64,000 nucleotides of DNA from Lachnospiraceae bacterium (GCA_017511045.1 JAFWLM010000080.1:62001-126000), one strand, 5' to 3'; positions 50,329 through 59,880 are shown, counted from the first letter of the stretch. Numbers and translations are program-made. The notes: generated by a model from the letters alone, not told the origin.

Positions 50329-50356
50329 ATAAAAAAAGGGCTGTATACAGCCCTGA
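50329..50356 (-). terminator. terminator of the recG operon
   Basis: 18-bp palindrome AGGGCTGTATACAGCCCT (50337-50354) followed on the minus strand by seven T. Confidence 0.9.
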
Positions 50357-50404
50357 AAGCTTTATTTCCGATGACAGAATCAGTAATATTCAGATTAAAA
50401 TGGG

Positions 50405-52459
50405 TTAAAGCAGAACTGCTCCGGCCTCCAGACTGGTCCTCTCCAGCAGGAGCTCCTCTTCACTTTTCGTAAGTCGGAGACGCCCGGACAGATAGTCATT
50501 CACTGCTTCGATCGCTTTTTGTGCGATATCCGCATCTCTGTAGATATCAAAATTCTTAAAAGAAAGTGCTCCGCTCTGCCGGATCCCTGTAAATTCGCCC
50601 GGTCCGCGCATTTCCAGATCTTTTGAAGCAATTTCAAATCCGTCGTTCGAAGTCTTTAATATTTCAAGCCGTTCCATCGCTTCCTTAGAGTGATTGTTGC
50701 AGACAAAAATGCAGTAACTCTGGTTGCCGCCTCTTCCAACACGTCCCCTCAGCTGGTGCAATGCAGCAAGACCAAAGCGGTTGGCATCCTCAACCATCAT
50801 AACCGTTGCATTCGGAACGTCAACACCGACTTCGACGACCGTAGTTGAAACCAGCACCTGTATTTTTCCTTCTGCAAAACGTGTCATGATCTCATTTTTC
50901 TTTGCATTCGGCATCTGTCCGTGAAGCATACCAATGGAGATCTGTTCATCCAGCACATCACGAAGCATTTCGGTATAATCCGTCACATTCTGCGCATCTA
51001 AGCCCTCGGAATACTCAACCAGCGGACAGATGATATAGACCTGGTGGCCTTTTGCCACTTCTTTTTCAATAAAACGATAGGCCTGCTCTTTATAGGAGTC
51101 ATCCACGACCGCGTTTTTGATCGGTTTTCTGCCGCCCGGAAGCTGGTCGATCACAGAAACATCCATATTTCCGTAAATGATCAGTGCAAGGGTCCTCGGG
51201 ATCGGCGTTGCACTCATTACGATCATATGCGGCTGCACACCATCTGCAGCCTTTTTTGCAAGTGCCTCTCTCTGTTTGATGCCAAAGCGGTGCTGCTCAT
51301 CTGTCACAACAAGCCCCAGATTATGATATATTGCCTTTTCCTGAAACAGTGCATGGGTTCCGACAATAATATGGATCCTTCCGCTCTCCAACGCATCATA
51401 GACGACCCGTTTTTCCAGAGCTGTCATGGAGCCTGTAAGCAGAGCCACATTCAGATCAATGCCGTTTTCCTTAAACATCCGTGTGATGTTTTCATAATGT
51501 TGGGAAGCCAATACTTCAGTTGGAGCCATTAAGGCTCCCTGATAACCCGAGTAGGCTGCATTCATCAATGCTGCAAGCGCAACGATCGTCTTACCGGATC
51601 CGACATCTCCCTGGATCAGACGGTTCATGACAAAACCTGACATCATGTCAGTATTGATCTCACCAATTACCCTTTTTTGTGCTTCTGTCAGGGAAAACGG
51701 AAGCTGCTTAAGAAAAGCCTGCGTCTGCTCGCAGTTACTGATCCGGACTTCAGAAACTGTCTTCTGGTCGCTTTCATTCCGTTTCATCGAAAGGATAAAC
51801 AGGAAAATCTCTTCAAAAGACATTCGGACTGCGCCTGCCATGTAGGCTTCCTTTGATTCAGGAAAATGAAGATTGCTTACCGCATAACTTTTCTTGCATA
51901 GCCCATATTTTACGCGGACCTCTCCGGGAATCGGGTCTTCTTTGTCAAGTTTCGCGAACGCATCGCCCTCAATTGCCTGCCGGACTGCTCCTGCAATCAG
52001 ATTTGAGGACAGACCTTTTGTCAGAGGATAGACCGGCTGCATGCTGTTCATCTTCTTTGCATACTCTTCCGGCGTATAAACTTTCGGCTGATTCAGCTGC
52101 AGAACGCCGTATTTGCGACTCACTCTGCCTCTTAAGATATAAAGCTGTCCCGGATGAACCGCATCTTTCATAAACGGTGCATTAAACCAGGTCACCTTGA
52201 TCGTTTTTCCGATCTCATCCTTGAACTGCGCGGTCGTAATTGTCATCTTTTTTACGCGCCTTTGGAAAAGATCCTGCGTAAAGACACCGCGGACCGCAGC
52301 GAAAGTCTTATATCCGATCTCTCCGACAGTTACAGGCGGAAAAAAGAGTTCATAATCGCGAGGAAAGAATTCCAATAGTTCTTCCTGCGAATGAACTCCT
52401 AATTTTTTAAAATATTCTTCAGTTTTACTGCCGATTCCTTTCAGCGCAGTCAGTTCCAT
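50405..52459 (-). CDS. recG: ATP-dependent DNA helicase RecG
   Basis: Branch migration of stalled forks and Holliday junctions. 684 residues: wedge/OB domain (FFPRDYELFFPPVTVGEIG), helicase motif I (RLIQGDVGSGKTIVALAALM), Ia (LMAPTEVLASQHYENI), II DEQH (LVVTDEQHRFGIKQREAL), III (IVMSATPIPRTLALIIYGNM), VI (LHQLRGRVGRGGNQSYC) and the C-terminal TRG motif region. GTGGAG seven bases before ATG 52459, overlapping the end of the upstream gene. Confidence 0.98.
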   Translation of the reverse strand: MELTALKGIGSKTEEYFKKLGVHSQEELLEFFPRDYELFFPPVTVGEIGYKTFAAVRGVFTQDLFQRRVKKMTITTAQFKDEIGKTIKVTWFNAPFMKDAVHPGQLYILRGRVSRKYGVLQLNQPKVYTPEEYAKKMNSMQPVYPLTKGLSSNLIAGAVRQAIEGDAFAKLDKEDPIPGEVRVKYGLCKKSYAVSNLHFPESKEAYMAGAVRMSFEEIFLFILSMKRNESDQKTVSEVRISNCEQTQAFLKQLPFSLTEAQKRVIGEINTDMMSGFVMNRLIQGDVGSGKTIVALAALMNAAYSGYQGALMAPTEVLASQHYENITRMFKENGIDLNVALLTGSMTALEKRVVYDALESGRIHIIVGTHALFQEKAIYHNLGLVVTDEQHRFGIKQREALAKKAADGVQPHMIVMSATPIPRTLALIIYGNMDVSVIDQLPGGRKPIKNAVVDDSYKEQAYRFIEKEVAKGHQVYIICPLVEYSEGLDAQNVTDYTEMLRDVLDEQISIGMLHGQMPNAKKNEIMTRFAEGKIQVLVSTTVVEVGVDVPNATVMMVEDANRFGLAALHQLRGRVGRGGNQSYCIFVCNNHSKEAMERLEILKTSNDGFEIASKDLEMRGPGEFTGIRQSGALSFKNFDIYRDADIAQKAIEAVNDYLSGRLRLTKSEEELLLERTSLEAGAVLL

Positions 52460-52464
52460 GCTGT

Positions 52465-54249
52465 CTACTCCACGGAAATGATATAGTAATAGACCGGCTG
52501 GCCGCCATATGTCACTTCGATATCGGCATCTTCAAGTTCCGGCTCTAACAGATCCGCGATCTCCTGTGCATCCTCTTCCGTGACATCAGCACCATAATAG
52601 ATCGTGATCAGTTCTGACCACTCATCCATCATGGCTTTTACGGAGCGGACTGCAACATCCTTCAGATCGGCTCCTGCTGCAAGCATATGACCGTCGCCAA
52701 TGCCCATATAATCACCATTCAGGATCTTCGTACCGTCGATCTCCGTATCGCGGATAGAATGTGTGATTTCTGCTGTCTTTATGTCTTTTGCGGCATCTGT
52801 CAGCTGTGTCGTATTATCCTCGATGGAAAGCGCCGGAATATAATTGATGACCGCATTAATTCCCTGGCAGACCGTGCTGGTCGGGATCACAATCGCATTT
52901 TTATCTTCTGTTAAAGCGGCCGCCTGCTGTGCTGCCAGAACGATATTTTTATTATTCGGAAGAACAAATACATTCTCCGCGTTGACCCTCTTGATTGCTT
53001 CGAGGATATCGTCCGTGCTTGGGTTCATGGTCTGACCGCCTTCAATGACCTCATCAACGCTCATGCCTTTAAAGATCTGGGCAAGTCCGTCTCCCGAACA
53101 GACAGCAACAAAACCGACTTCTTTACGAAGTTCCGCCATAAATTTATCGGTTACATCCAGTTTTTCCCCGATCGTTTGCAGATTATTCAGGCCGGTCTTA
53201 ACTTCATCAGCAAGAATATCTGCCGATCCTTCTTCTTTTCTTTCGGCGCGGCTCATCTGTGCAAGAGCTTTATCCGTCTCTTTGATCACCTTTTCTGTAT
53301 GTTCAAAGCGCATATTGTCGATCTTCAGATTTGTAAGAGAGCCATAAGTTAAAGCTTTTTCGATCGCATCCCCGGGATGGTTCGTATGAACATGCACTTT
53401 TACGACATCATCCATGCTGACGCACACGATGGAATCACCGATGGAGGATAAAAACTCTTTGAATTCTTCCTCATCGCTGTCTGAAAACTCTTTTTCAAGG
53501 TTCACAATGAACTCGGTACAATATCCGAATTTAATATCCGAGGTCGCAATATTGGTTGTATCGATCACACGGGTGCTGTTTTCAGCACGCCCAGACACTG
53601 CAGATTCATCGCTCGATGCAAGTGCCACTTCTTTTCCGAGGAAGGCATCCAAAGCGCCTGCAAGGAACTCTACGAGTCCCTGTCCGCCGGAATCTACAAC
53701 GCCGGCCTCTTTTAAGACAGGAAGCATATCAGGGGTCTGTTCCAGCACATCTTCTGCATATTTCAGGATTTCCGTAAAAAATGCTTCTAAAGACAGATCC
53801 GTTTTGCTGAGTTCTGCTGCTTTTTCCGCAGTTGCTCTGGCAACAGTCAGGATCGTTCCTTCCTTTGGCTTCATAACGGCTTTATATGCGGTTTTCACAG
53901 CGCGGTCGAAAGCGTTTTCCACCAACGCTTTGTCGATCTCTTTATGCCCCTCAATTTCCTTGGAAAAGCCTCGGACCAGCTGAGACATGATAACACCGGA
54001 GTTGCCGCGTGCTCCGCGGAGAGTTCCGGATGCAATGGTCTTGCTGACCTCATCCATGCCGGCATTTTCCTGTAATTTTTCCAGTTCGCCCACTGCGTTC
54101 ATTAAAGTGAGCGTCATATTTGTTCCTGTATCACCATCCGGAACAGGAAAGACATTGAGTTCGTTGATCCATTCCTGTTTCGAATCCAGTCTCTTTGTTC
54201 CTGCTAAAAATGTCTTTTTCAGCATGTTTGCATCAAAAACGTTCGCCAC
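52465..54249 (-). CDS. DAK-type fatty-acid kinase-like protein (FakA/YloV)
   Basis: 594 residues. N-terminal DhaL ATP-binding domain (INELNVFPVPDGDTGTNMTL, GTLRGARGNSGVIMSQLVRG), middle domain (VCVSMDDVVKVHVHTNHPGD), C-terminal DegV-like fold (VFVLPNNKNIVLAAQQAAAL, MMDEWSELITIYYGADVTEE). In staphylococci FakA phosphorylates fatty acids bound to FakB; a FakB is not in this window. Start: GTG at 54249 with GGAGG eight bases upstream is preferred over an in-frame TTG at 54270, which lies in the ribosome-binding region. Pairing with an Asp23 protein upstream is the standard Firmicute arrangement. Confidence 0.93.
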   Translation of the reverse strand: MANVFDANMLKKTFLAGTKRLDSKQEWINELNVFPVPDGDTGTNMTLTLMNAVGELEKLQENAGMDEVSKTIASGTLRGARGNSGVIMSQLVRGFSKEIEGHKEIDKALVENAFDRAVKTAYKAVMKPKEGTILTVARATAEKAAELSKTDLSLEAFFTEILKYAEDVLEQTPDMLPVLKEAGVVDSGGQGLVEFLAGALDAFLGKEVALASSDESAVSGRAENSTRVIDTTNIATSDIKFGYCTEFIVNLEKEFSDSDEEEFKEFLSSIGDSIVCVSMDDVVKVHVHTNHPGDAIEKALTYGSLTNLKIDNMRFEHTEKVIKETDKALAQMSRAERKEEGSADILADEVKTGLNNLQTIGEKLDVTDKFMAELRKEVGFVAVCSGDGLAQIFKGMSVDEVIEGGQTMNPSTDDILEAIKRVNAENVFVLPNNKNIVLAAQQAAALTEDKNAIVIPTSTVCQGINAVINYIPALSIEDNTTQLTDAAKDIKTAEITHSIRDTEIDGTKILNGDYMGIGDGHMLAAGADLKDVAVRSVKAMMDEWSELITIYYGADVTEEDAQEIADLLEPELEDADIEVTYGGQPVYYYIISVE

Positions 54250-54262
54250 TTCCTTAGCCTCC

Positions 54263-54619
54263 TTAATCAATCACCCGCACGCCTTCAACGATAATACTGA
54301 TCTTCTTTACCGTGAAGCCGGTCGTTCTTTCTACTTGATATTTCACAGCATCCATAAGGTTTGCGGCTACCGTTTCGATGGATACTCCAAATGCAACGAT
54401 CACGTGAAACTCCAGAAACACATCATTATTCTGGACTTCCACCTTTACTCCTTTTGAAATGCTATTGCGCGTCAAGAGCTTGACGAGCCCATCTCTTTTA
54501 CTGAGCGCGGCCATGCCTACGATTCCTGCACATTCGAGTGCTTTCATTCCGGCCATTTTCGCAATCACACTATTCTCGATGACAACTTTTCCATAGTCCG
54601 TGGTATATTTCCCTTTCAT
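54263..54619 (-). CDS. Asp23/YloU-family protein
   Basis: 118 residues: YTTDYGKVVIENSVIAKMAG, GIVGMAALSKRDGLVKLLTR, DVFLEFHVIVAFGVSIETVA. Envelope-stress associated family, usually next to FakA. Start ATG 54619 with GGAGG five bases upstream; longer frames have no site. Confidence 0.94.
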   Translation of the reverse strand: MKGKYTTDYGKVVIENSVIAKMAGMKALECAGIVGMAALSKRDGLVKLLTRNSISKGVKVEVQNNDVFLEFHVIVAFGVSIETVAANLMDAVKYQVERTTGFTVKKISIIVEGVRVID

Positions 54620-54667
54620 GGAGACCTCCGTTCTATACCCTTCATAAGTGCATAATATTGCTTTTAT

Positions 54668-54673
54668 ATTATA
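54668..54673 (-). promoter_or_regulatory. candidate -10 of the asp23-fakA-recG unit
   Basis: TATAAT on the minus strand about 50 bases before the Asp23 start; the -35 region is AT-rich but poor. Confidence 0.5.
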
Positions 54674-54743
54674 ACCTATTGCATTGAAAAAGAAAATCAA
54701 ATGTTAAAAGCGATCCTGCCTTTTAGGACCGCTCGTCATACTT

Positions 54744-54781
54744 CAAAAAAACAGGCTGTGCATCTTTCGATGTCACAGCCG
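54744..54781 (-). terminator. rpmB terminator
   Basis: GGCTGTG/CACAGCC stem with inner ATC/GAT pairs (54754-54780) followed by a T7 run on the minus strand. Confidence 0.9.
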
Positions 54782-54792
54782 TTTGTTCTTTG

Positions 54793-54978
54793 TTATGCTC
54801 TTTCAACTTTGCCTGATCTGAGGCAGGAAGTACATACGTGCATTCTTCTTGCACCGCCGTCTATTTTAACCTTGACAGACTTAATATTAGATTTCCAGAT
54901 CTTGTTGGATCTTCTATGGGAGTGGCTGACTGCATTTCCGAAGTGAACGCCTTTGCCACAGATATCACACTTTGCCAT
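54793..54978 (-). CDS. rpmB: 50S ribosomal protein L28
   Basis: 61 residues. CDICGKGVHFGNAVSHSHRR at the N-terminus and HVCTSCLRSGKVER at the end. The two CxxC pairs mark the zinc-binding form of L28. AGGAGG before the ATG; single gene with its own promoter and terminator, divergent from fba. Confidence 0.98.
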   Translation of the reverse strand: MAKCDICGKGVHFGNAVSHSHRRSNKIWKSNIKSVKVKIDGGARRMHVCTSCLRSGKVERA

Positions 54979-55024
54979 ATTTTTGCACCTCCTTTTAGAG
55001 TACTATGCGTCACGCACGTGAGGT

Positions 55025-55053
55025 ATTTTAACAAATCCCTATTCTTATTGCAA
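55025..55053 (-). promoter_or_regulatory. sigma-A promoter of rpmB
   Basis: -35 TTGCAA (55048-55053), 17-base spacer ending TGT, -10 TAAAAT (55025-55030) on the minus strand. Confidence 0.75.
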
Positions 55054-55096
55054 GCGAAAATTTGCATTTTCAGCTGAATATTCTGTATTTTTACTC

Positions 55097-55125
55097 TGTA
55101 AAAGAAAGACCGAATAAGATATAAT
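55097..55125 (+). promoter_or_regulatory. candidate promoter of fba-pfp
   Basis: Perfect -10 TATAAT (55120-55125); the -35 at 17-base spacing is TGTAAA, a weak match. Confidence 0.5.
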
Positions 55126-55173
55126 AATGAAGACAATAGCATTATTAATTTTTTGCAAAAAGGAGAATGTATT

Positions 55174-56109
55174 ATGCCATTAGTAACAACCAAAGAAATG
55201 TTTGAAAAAGCCTATAACGGCGGTTATGCAATCGGTGCATTCAATGTTAATAACATGGAGATCGTACAGGGAATCACAGAGGCTGCAAAAGACTTAAATG
55301 CGCCTTTGATCCTTCAGGTGTCAAAAGGTGCCCGTGCCTATGCAAACCATACATATTTAATGAAACTGGTCGAGGCTGCAATTGAAGAGACAGGCCTTCC
55401 GATCTGCCTTCACTTAGATCACGGCGACAGCTTCGAGCTTTGCAAGAGCTGTATCGATGGTGGATTCACCTCTGTTATGATCGATAAATCCGGTCTTCCG
55501 CTGGAAGAAAACATTGCGATCACCCGTCAGGTCGTAGAATATGCACATGACCACGGTGTTGTTGTTGAAGCAGAGCTTGGAACCCTGGCAGGAATCGAAG
55601 ACGAAGTCAATGTTTCCGCAGAAGATTCCTCCTACACCCGTCCGGAAGATGTACAGGAATTTGTGGAAAAGACCGGCTGCGATTCTCTGGCAATCGCTAT
55701 AGGAACCAGCCACGGTGCATATAAGTTCAAACCGGGCACAAAGCCGCAGCTTCGTTTTGATATCTTAGAAGATGTTGCCGCAAGACTTCCGGGCTTCCCG
55801 ATCGTACTTCACGGCTCCTCTTCCGTTCCTCAGGAATTTGTTAAGATCATCAACGAAAACGGCGGAAATATGCCGGGTGCGATCGGTGTTCCTGAAGATC
55901 AGCTGCGTCAGGCTGCTTCCATGGCTGTCTGCAAGATCAATATTGATTCTGATCTTCGTCTTGCTATGACAGCAACGATCCGCCAGTATTTCAATGAGCA
56001 TCCGGATCACTTTGACCCGCGCCAGTATCTGAAACCGGCAAGAGAAGCCATTAAACAGATGGTTGCCCATAAGATCACCGACGTCCTTGGATGCGACGGC
56101 AAAGCTTGA
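55174..56109 (+). CDS. fba: class II fructose-bisphosphate aldolase
   Basis: Cleaves fructose-1,6-bisphosphate in glycolysis. 311 residues: YAIGAFNVNNMEIVQGITEA, HLDHGDSFELCKSCIDGGF (zinc-binding His, Asp), VVEAELGTLAGIEDEVN, GTSHGAYKFKPGTKPQLRFD (zinc His), LHGSSSVPQEFVKIINENGG, KINIDSDLRLAMTATIRQYF. ATG 55174 with AAGGAG eight bases upstream. Followed by pfp after 42 bases without a terminator. Confidence 0.97.
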   Translation: MPLVTTKEMFEKAYNGGYAIGAFNVNNMEIVQGITEAAKDLNAPLILQVSKGARAYANHTYLMKLVEAAIEETGLPICLHLDHGDSFELCKSCIDGGFTSVMIDKSGLPLEENIAITRQVVEYAHDHGVVVEAELGTLAGIEDEVNVSAEDSSYTRPEDVQEFVEKTGCDSLAIAIGTSHGAYKFKPGTKPQLRFDILEDVAARLPGFPIVLHGSSSVPQEFVKIINENGGNMPGAIGVPEDQLRQAASMAVCKINIDSDLRLAMTATIRQYFNEHPDHFDPRQYLKPAREAIKQMVAHKITDVLGCDGKA

Positions 56110-56151
56110 AATAACAAATAAACATAAAATCAGGAAAGGAAACCACCCTTT

Positions 56152-57399
56152 ATGAGTGAAAAATTAATTGGAAGCTGTATTTTCGGACAATCCGGAGGCC
56201 CGACCTCAGTTATCAACGCAAGTGCCTACGGTGTGATCCAGACAGCGTTAGACGCAGAAGAGATCACCGAAGTCTATGGTGCGGAAAACGGAATCGTCGG
56301 TGTTTTAAACGACCGTCTCTTTGATATGTCAAAAGAAGATGCCGGCGAGCTGGAGCTCCTTTGCAACACCCCATCCTCTGCCCTCGGCTCCTGCAGATAT
56401 AAGATCGCAGATCCGGACGAGGACGATACAGACTACAAAAAGATCCTCGAGATCTTCAAGAAGTACAATGTTCGCTATTTCTTCTATAACGGCGGAAATG
56501 ACTCTATGGATACCTGCAACAAGATCTACCGCTACATGAAGAAAGTCGGCTATGAATGCCGCGTGATCGGTGTGCCGAAGACGATCGATAATGACCTTAC
56601 GGGAACCGATCATTGTCCGGGCTTTGGAAGTGCTGCCCGCTATATCGCAACTTCCTGCATGGAAGTCAGCAGAGACAACAAAGTCTATACAACAGACAAT
56701 ATTACGGTCATGGAGATCATGGGCCGTCATGCCGGCTGGCTGACAGCTGCTTCTGTTCTGGCATCAGCAAAAGGCGAGGGTCCGGATCTGATCTATCTTC
56801 CGGAAACTGATTTCGATCTGGATGATTTCTTTGATGATGTTCAGAAGGTTCATGAAGAAAACGGCGATGTTTTTGTTGCTGTTTCAGAGGGAATCCATTA
56901 TGACAACGGAAGATTTGTTTCCGAAGTGCAGACCTCCACGACGGACGGCTTCGGACATGCACAGCTCGGAGGAGTTGCAAACTATCTCGCTGATCTCTTA
57001 AAGAACCGTACCGGTATCAAGACTCGTGCGATCGAACTCAGCCTTCTTCAGCGTTCTGCTGCTCATCAGGCATCAGCGACAGACGTGGATGAGGCAATCG
57101 CAGCAGGAAAAGCTGCGGTAGAAGCTGCGATCTCCGGAAAGACCGGAAAGATGGTTGCATTCAAGAGAGATGAGACATCCAAAGAATACAAATGCGATAT
57201 CATTCTGGTTCCTCTGAGTGATGCCGCAAATACGGAAAAGAAGATCCCGCGCGAATGGATCAACAAAAAAGGCAACTTTGTGAATAAAGAATTTATCAAG
57301 TATGCCCTGCCACTGATCCAGGGACAGCCAATCCGCTACTATGAGGATTCTCTTCCGAGATATGCGAAACTGAAGAAAGTATTAGCGAGCGAGAAATAA
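56152..57399 (+). CDS. pfp: pyrophosphate-dependent 6-phosphofructokinase
   Basis: Reversible phosphorylation of fructose-6-phosphate with PPi. 415 residues. GQSGGPTSVINASAYGV, YNGGNDSMDTCNKIYRYMKK, PKTIDNDLTGTDHCPGFGSA, EIMGRHAGWLTAASVLASA. The Asp in GGND and the Lys in PKTIDND mark PPi rather than ATP as donor. Together with fba it gives an energy-saving glycolytic pair usual in clostridia. Confidence 0.96.
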   Translation: MSEKLIGSCIFGQSGGPTSVINASAYGVIQTALDAEEITEVYGAENGIVGVLNDRLFDMSKEDAGELELLCNTPSSALGSCRYKIADPDEDDTDYKKILEIFKKYNVRYFFYNGGNDSMDTCNKIYRYMKKVGYECRVIGVPKTIDNDLTGTDHCPGFGSAARYIATSCMEVSRDNKVYTTDNITVMEIMGRHAGWLTAASVLASAKGEGPDLIYLPETDFDLDDFFDDVQKVHEENGDVFVAVSEGIHYDNGRFVSEVQTSTTDGFGHAQLGGVANYLADLLKNRTGIKTRAIELSLLQRSAAHQASATDVDEAIAAGKAAVEAAISGKTGKMVAFKRDETSKEYKCDIILVPLSDAANTEKKIPREWINKKGNFVNKEFIKYALPLIQGQPIRYYEDSLPRYAKLKKVLASEK

Positions 57400-57420
57400 T
57401 CGTACTGTAAAAATAGTCGC

Positions 57421-57448
57421 TTCGTGACGTCATGAACAACGTCACGAA
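57421..57448. other. hairpin after pfp
   Basis: Perfect 10-bp inverted repeat TTCGTGACGT/ACGTCACGAA with an eight-base loop and no T-run. It precedes the true terminator by 30 bases; both carry GACGTCA-type sequence. Confidence 0.65.
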
Positions 57449-57477
57449 ACCAGATTATCTGCAAATAATGACAAAAA

Positions 57478-57520
57478 AAGCGTTTGGTGATGTTTTTTTG
57501 ACGTCACCAAACGTTTTTAT
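57478..57520. terminator. bidirectional terminator between pfp and gerW
   Basis: CGTTTGGTGA/TCACCAAACG stem (57481-57513), T5 on the plus strand and T7 on the minus strand, between convergent genes. Confidence 0.9.
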
Positions 57521-57553
57521 TGACATTGATTCACTCTTCAGATCATTACACGA

Positions 57554-57946
57554 TCAGATAAAGTCTTCGATCCTCGGCATATCTTCGTCCGAATCAGAAG
57601 CCTTTGCCTTGCTCTTCCGAATTCCGGTCAGTTTATTGATGATATCCGGGATCAGTTCGATCAGCTTATTCAAAGAATCTTTATCTTTGATATTTACGAT
57701 TTTCGAGGTTCCGTTCTGAATTACCAGAACAGCAGACGGCGTGATCTTTGCGCCTGCTCCGCCGGCTCCGTTATTCTTGGCCTCTTTGTTGAACGCACCT
57801 GCAGCAACACCAAATGAAACATCTGCCATTGGGAAAACAACAATATCCTTATACTGAATTGGCTCTCCGATGATGGTCTTTGTGGAAACAAAATTCTCCA
57901 GACTGTTCATCAAAGATTCGACTGTGCCTTCAAAATTCTCAGCCAT
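57554..57946 (-). CDS. gerW: GerW/YtfJ-family spore protein
   Basis: 130 residues: ENFEGTVESLMNSLENFVST, GEPIQYKDIVVFPMADVSFG, GAGGAGAKITPSAVLVIQNG. YtfJ/GerW is a spore inner-membrane protein needed for germination. AGGAGG seven bases before ATG 57946, inside the end of the upstream gene. Evidence for a spore-forming organism. Confidence 0.95.
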   Translation of the reverse strand: MAENFEGTVESLMNSLENFVSTKTIIGEPIQYKDIVVFPMADVSFGVAAGAFNKEAKNNGAGGAGAKITPSAVLVIQNGTSKIVNIKDKDSLNKLIELIPDIINKLTGIRKSKAKASDSDEDMPRIEDFI

Positions 57947-58850
57947 TGAGGTACCTCCTTATGACCTTGATGACGCGCTGAATATCGCGGTCAAAATAAA
58001 GCCTTGCAATACATAATAACATATATCCGAGAAAAATTCTCCCTTTAATTAATAAATCTATACGAATTCCTTTATTATAGAATTCCGGGGTCAGAATCAG
58101 CCTGCCCTTACTGATTGCTTCCGCGATCGGGGCAGCATTACCATACACGATTGCTGTATTCGCCGGATCTTCGAGACCGAAGCCGATCGTTCCCACAATC
58201 TTTCTCGGTTTGATATGATTCAGAATATTAATGATCTCCAGTTTTAAGTGCTTCAGCGCCCTCTTTGTCGTCTTTGCCTGCCAGATTCTTTTTACTGTCT
58301 GGTACTTTTGATGCAGTTCCTTTAAATGATCGATCCGGTCGCGGACTTTTTCCTTAAAAGATTTCAGTTTGTTTTCTTTTTTTCGCTGTTCTTTCTGCTC
58401 AGCCTTTTCGGCTTTTTTCTCTTCTTTCTCCTGCTCTTTTTCCAGACGTTTTTCTTCTTTTGCAGCTTCAGCCTTTTCCGCTTTTTCCTCCGCTTTCTGA
58501 AGTTCTCTGCTGATCTTTTCATACTGTTTCGGATCAGAGATGATCTCTTCTTCCTGAAGGACTTCTCTTAAAGCTTCAGCTTCATCTTCTCCCAAAACAC
58601 CTTTCATCAATACAATACCTGCAAGTTGTACCCGGTAACTCAGCTTTTTCTCTTTATATTCAGCAATGGCTTTCAACAAACCTAAAAGCCACGATGCTTT
58701 AGCGTCACCTTCAATGTCCGCATTTTCCCCTGCCCCGCTGATTTTATAGCGTATCGGAACAAAAAGTACTAACAGAACAAGAAGCAGCACCAGGCCGACG
58801 ATGCCTGCAAGCACAAACCCTAGGATTTTAAGAATCTGTAAAACGATCAT
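57939..58850 (-). CDS. DUF2953 membrane-anchored protein
   Basis: 303 residues. One N-terminal helix (ILGFVLAGIVGLVLLLVLLV), then VPIRYKISGAGENADIEGDA and ASWLLGLLKAIAEYKEKKLS, a long Lys/Glu coiled coil, and a conserved C-terminal part (IGFGLEDPANTAIVYGNAAP, LTPEFYNKGIRIDLLIKGRI). In spore formers DUF2953 genes usually precede gerW, as here. The start overlaps the upstream stop (ATGA). Role unknown. Confidence 0.9.
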   Translation of the reverse strand: MIVLQILKILGFVLAGIVGLVLLLVLLVLFVPIRYKISGAGENADIEGDAKASWLLGLLKAIAEYKEKKLSYRVQLAGIVLMKGVLGEDEAEALREVLQEEEIISDPKQYEKISRELQKAEEKAEKAEAAKEEKRLEKEQEKEEKKAEKAEQKEQRKKENKLKSFKEKVRDRIDHLKELHQKYQTVKRIWQAKTTKRALKHLKLEIINILNHIKPRKIVGTIGFGLEDPANTAIVYGNAAPIAEAISKGRLILTPEFYNKGIRIDLLIKGRIFLGYMLLCIARLYFDRDIQRVIKVIRRYLNG

Positions 58851-59146
58851 GCAAAAAAGCTCCTTACATCATAGGTTCCTGTCTTTGAATAGACATCGAA
58901 AATGATCTTTCCGCAGACTTCCAGCGCCTCATCCCTGGTGATCGCAAGACCCAGGATCTTTCGGTCTCTGGCATGATCTCTGTACAGCATAAAAGCCGGA
59001 AGAACATCCAGAAGATCCTTTCCATTGGATGCGAGCGTGATCACATACACACCAAAAGAAATTGAATGTTTCTCCAGCTGATTTATGATTTTTGTTTTTT
59101 TCTTTCCGGCTTCTTCGCCCAGATAAAGATTCTTATACCAGTTCAT
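58847..59146 (-). CDS. conserved hypothetical protein, 99 residues
   Basis: NWYKNLYLGEEAGKKKTKII, then SFGVYVITLASNGKDLLDVL and ILGLAITRDEALEVCGKIIF. Cytosolic, mixed alpha/beta. I recall no named domain. It overlaps DUF2953 by four bases and follows the membrane protein by five, so it belongs to the gerW operon. Confidence 0.8.
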   Translation of the reverse strand: MNWYKNLYLGEEAGKKKTKIINQLEKHSISFGVYVITLASNGKDLLDVLPAFMLYRDHARDRKILGLAITRDEALEVCGKIIFDVYSKTGTYDVRSFFA

Positions 59147-59151
59147 GGTGG

Positions 59152-59841
59152 CTATTTTTGAAACTTACGGCTGATCCGCGGATCAACATTCCGGGACAGT
59201 CTTTGACCCTTTAAAAACTCCAGTCTGCTGGAAGGTTTCTCTGCAGCTGAAAGATTAAAAACAGGGGTTGCAGCGTACGCAACGGAACTAAGTGCAGCCT
59301 GAGCGGAACGTTCAAGATAGGAATGATCATACGGATTCTCTTTTGAATAGACGCCTTCCCCTATTGCATCTTCTATATTTGCAGCTTCTGCTTTTTCCTT
59401 AAGATGAGTGATCCGATTCAGAGCACCTCCTAAGATCATGATAAGCGGAAGAATGAGACAGCCGACAAATACGATCGCAAAGCAATACCAGGGCGGATAG
59501 AACACCGCATAGCTGCGGATCATGCCGGTAAGATCCATTAAAAGGATATAGCAGGCAACACCGATTGCAAGCATCACAAGGCCCCAGATGATGCATCTGA
59601 GCCAGTGAGCTGCTTTATTGGAATGACGGATCGCAAGCGCTCCTACTCCAATCTGGAAGAATCCCGTAAAGCCTCCAAAAAGACCGTAGAAGATCAGCAG
59701 TCCGGTAATCACTGTTTCGCCCATATCTTCAAAATGGAGCGCTCCTACAAAACCAAACCACATGGCAAACAGGATCGACAGGACCCCGAATATGATCAAC
59801 AGTATTCCGCTGACTTTTAAGACTGTATTGCCTTTTGCCAT
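59152..59841 (-). CDS. four-helix membrane protein, function unknown
   Basis: 229 residues with four membrane helices in the first 135 (for example VSGILLIIFGVLSILFAMWF and FAIVFVGCLILPLIMILGGA) and a soluble C-terminal tail. Related in layout to the protein at 59977. GGAGG eight bases before ATG 59841; first gene of the gerW operon. Confidence 0.82.
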   Translation of the reverse strand: MAKGNTVLKVSGILLIIFGVLSILFAMWFGFVGALHFEDMGETVITGLLIFYGLFGGFTGFFQIGVGALAIRHSNKAAHWLRCIIWGLVMLAIGVACYILLMDLTGMIRSYAVFYPPWYCFAIVFVGCLILPLIMILGGALNRITHLKEKAEAANIEDAIGEGVYSKENPYDHSYLERSAQAALSSVAYAATPVFNLSAAEKPSSRLEFLKGQRLSRNVDPRISRKFQK

Positions 59842-59880
59842 CGCGCATTCCTCCGAAGCAAGGTAAATTGATTAACGTAA

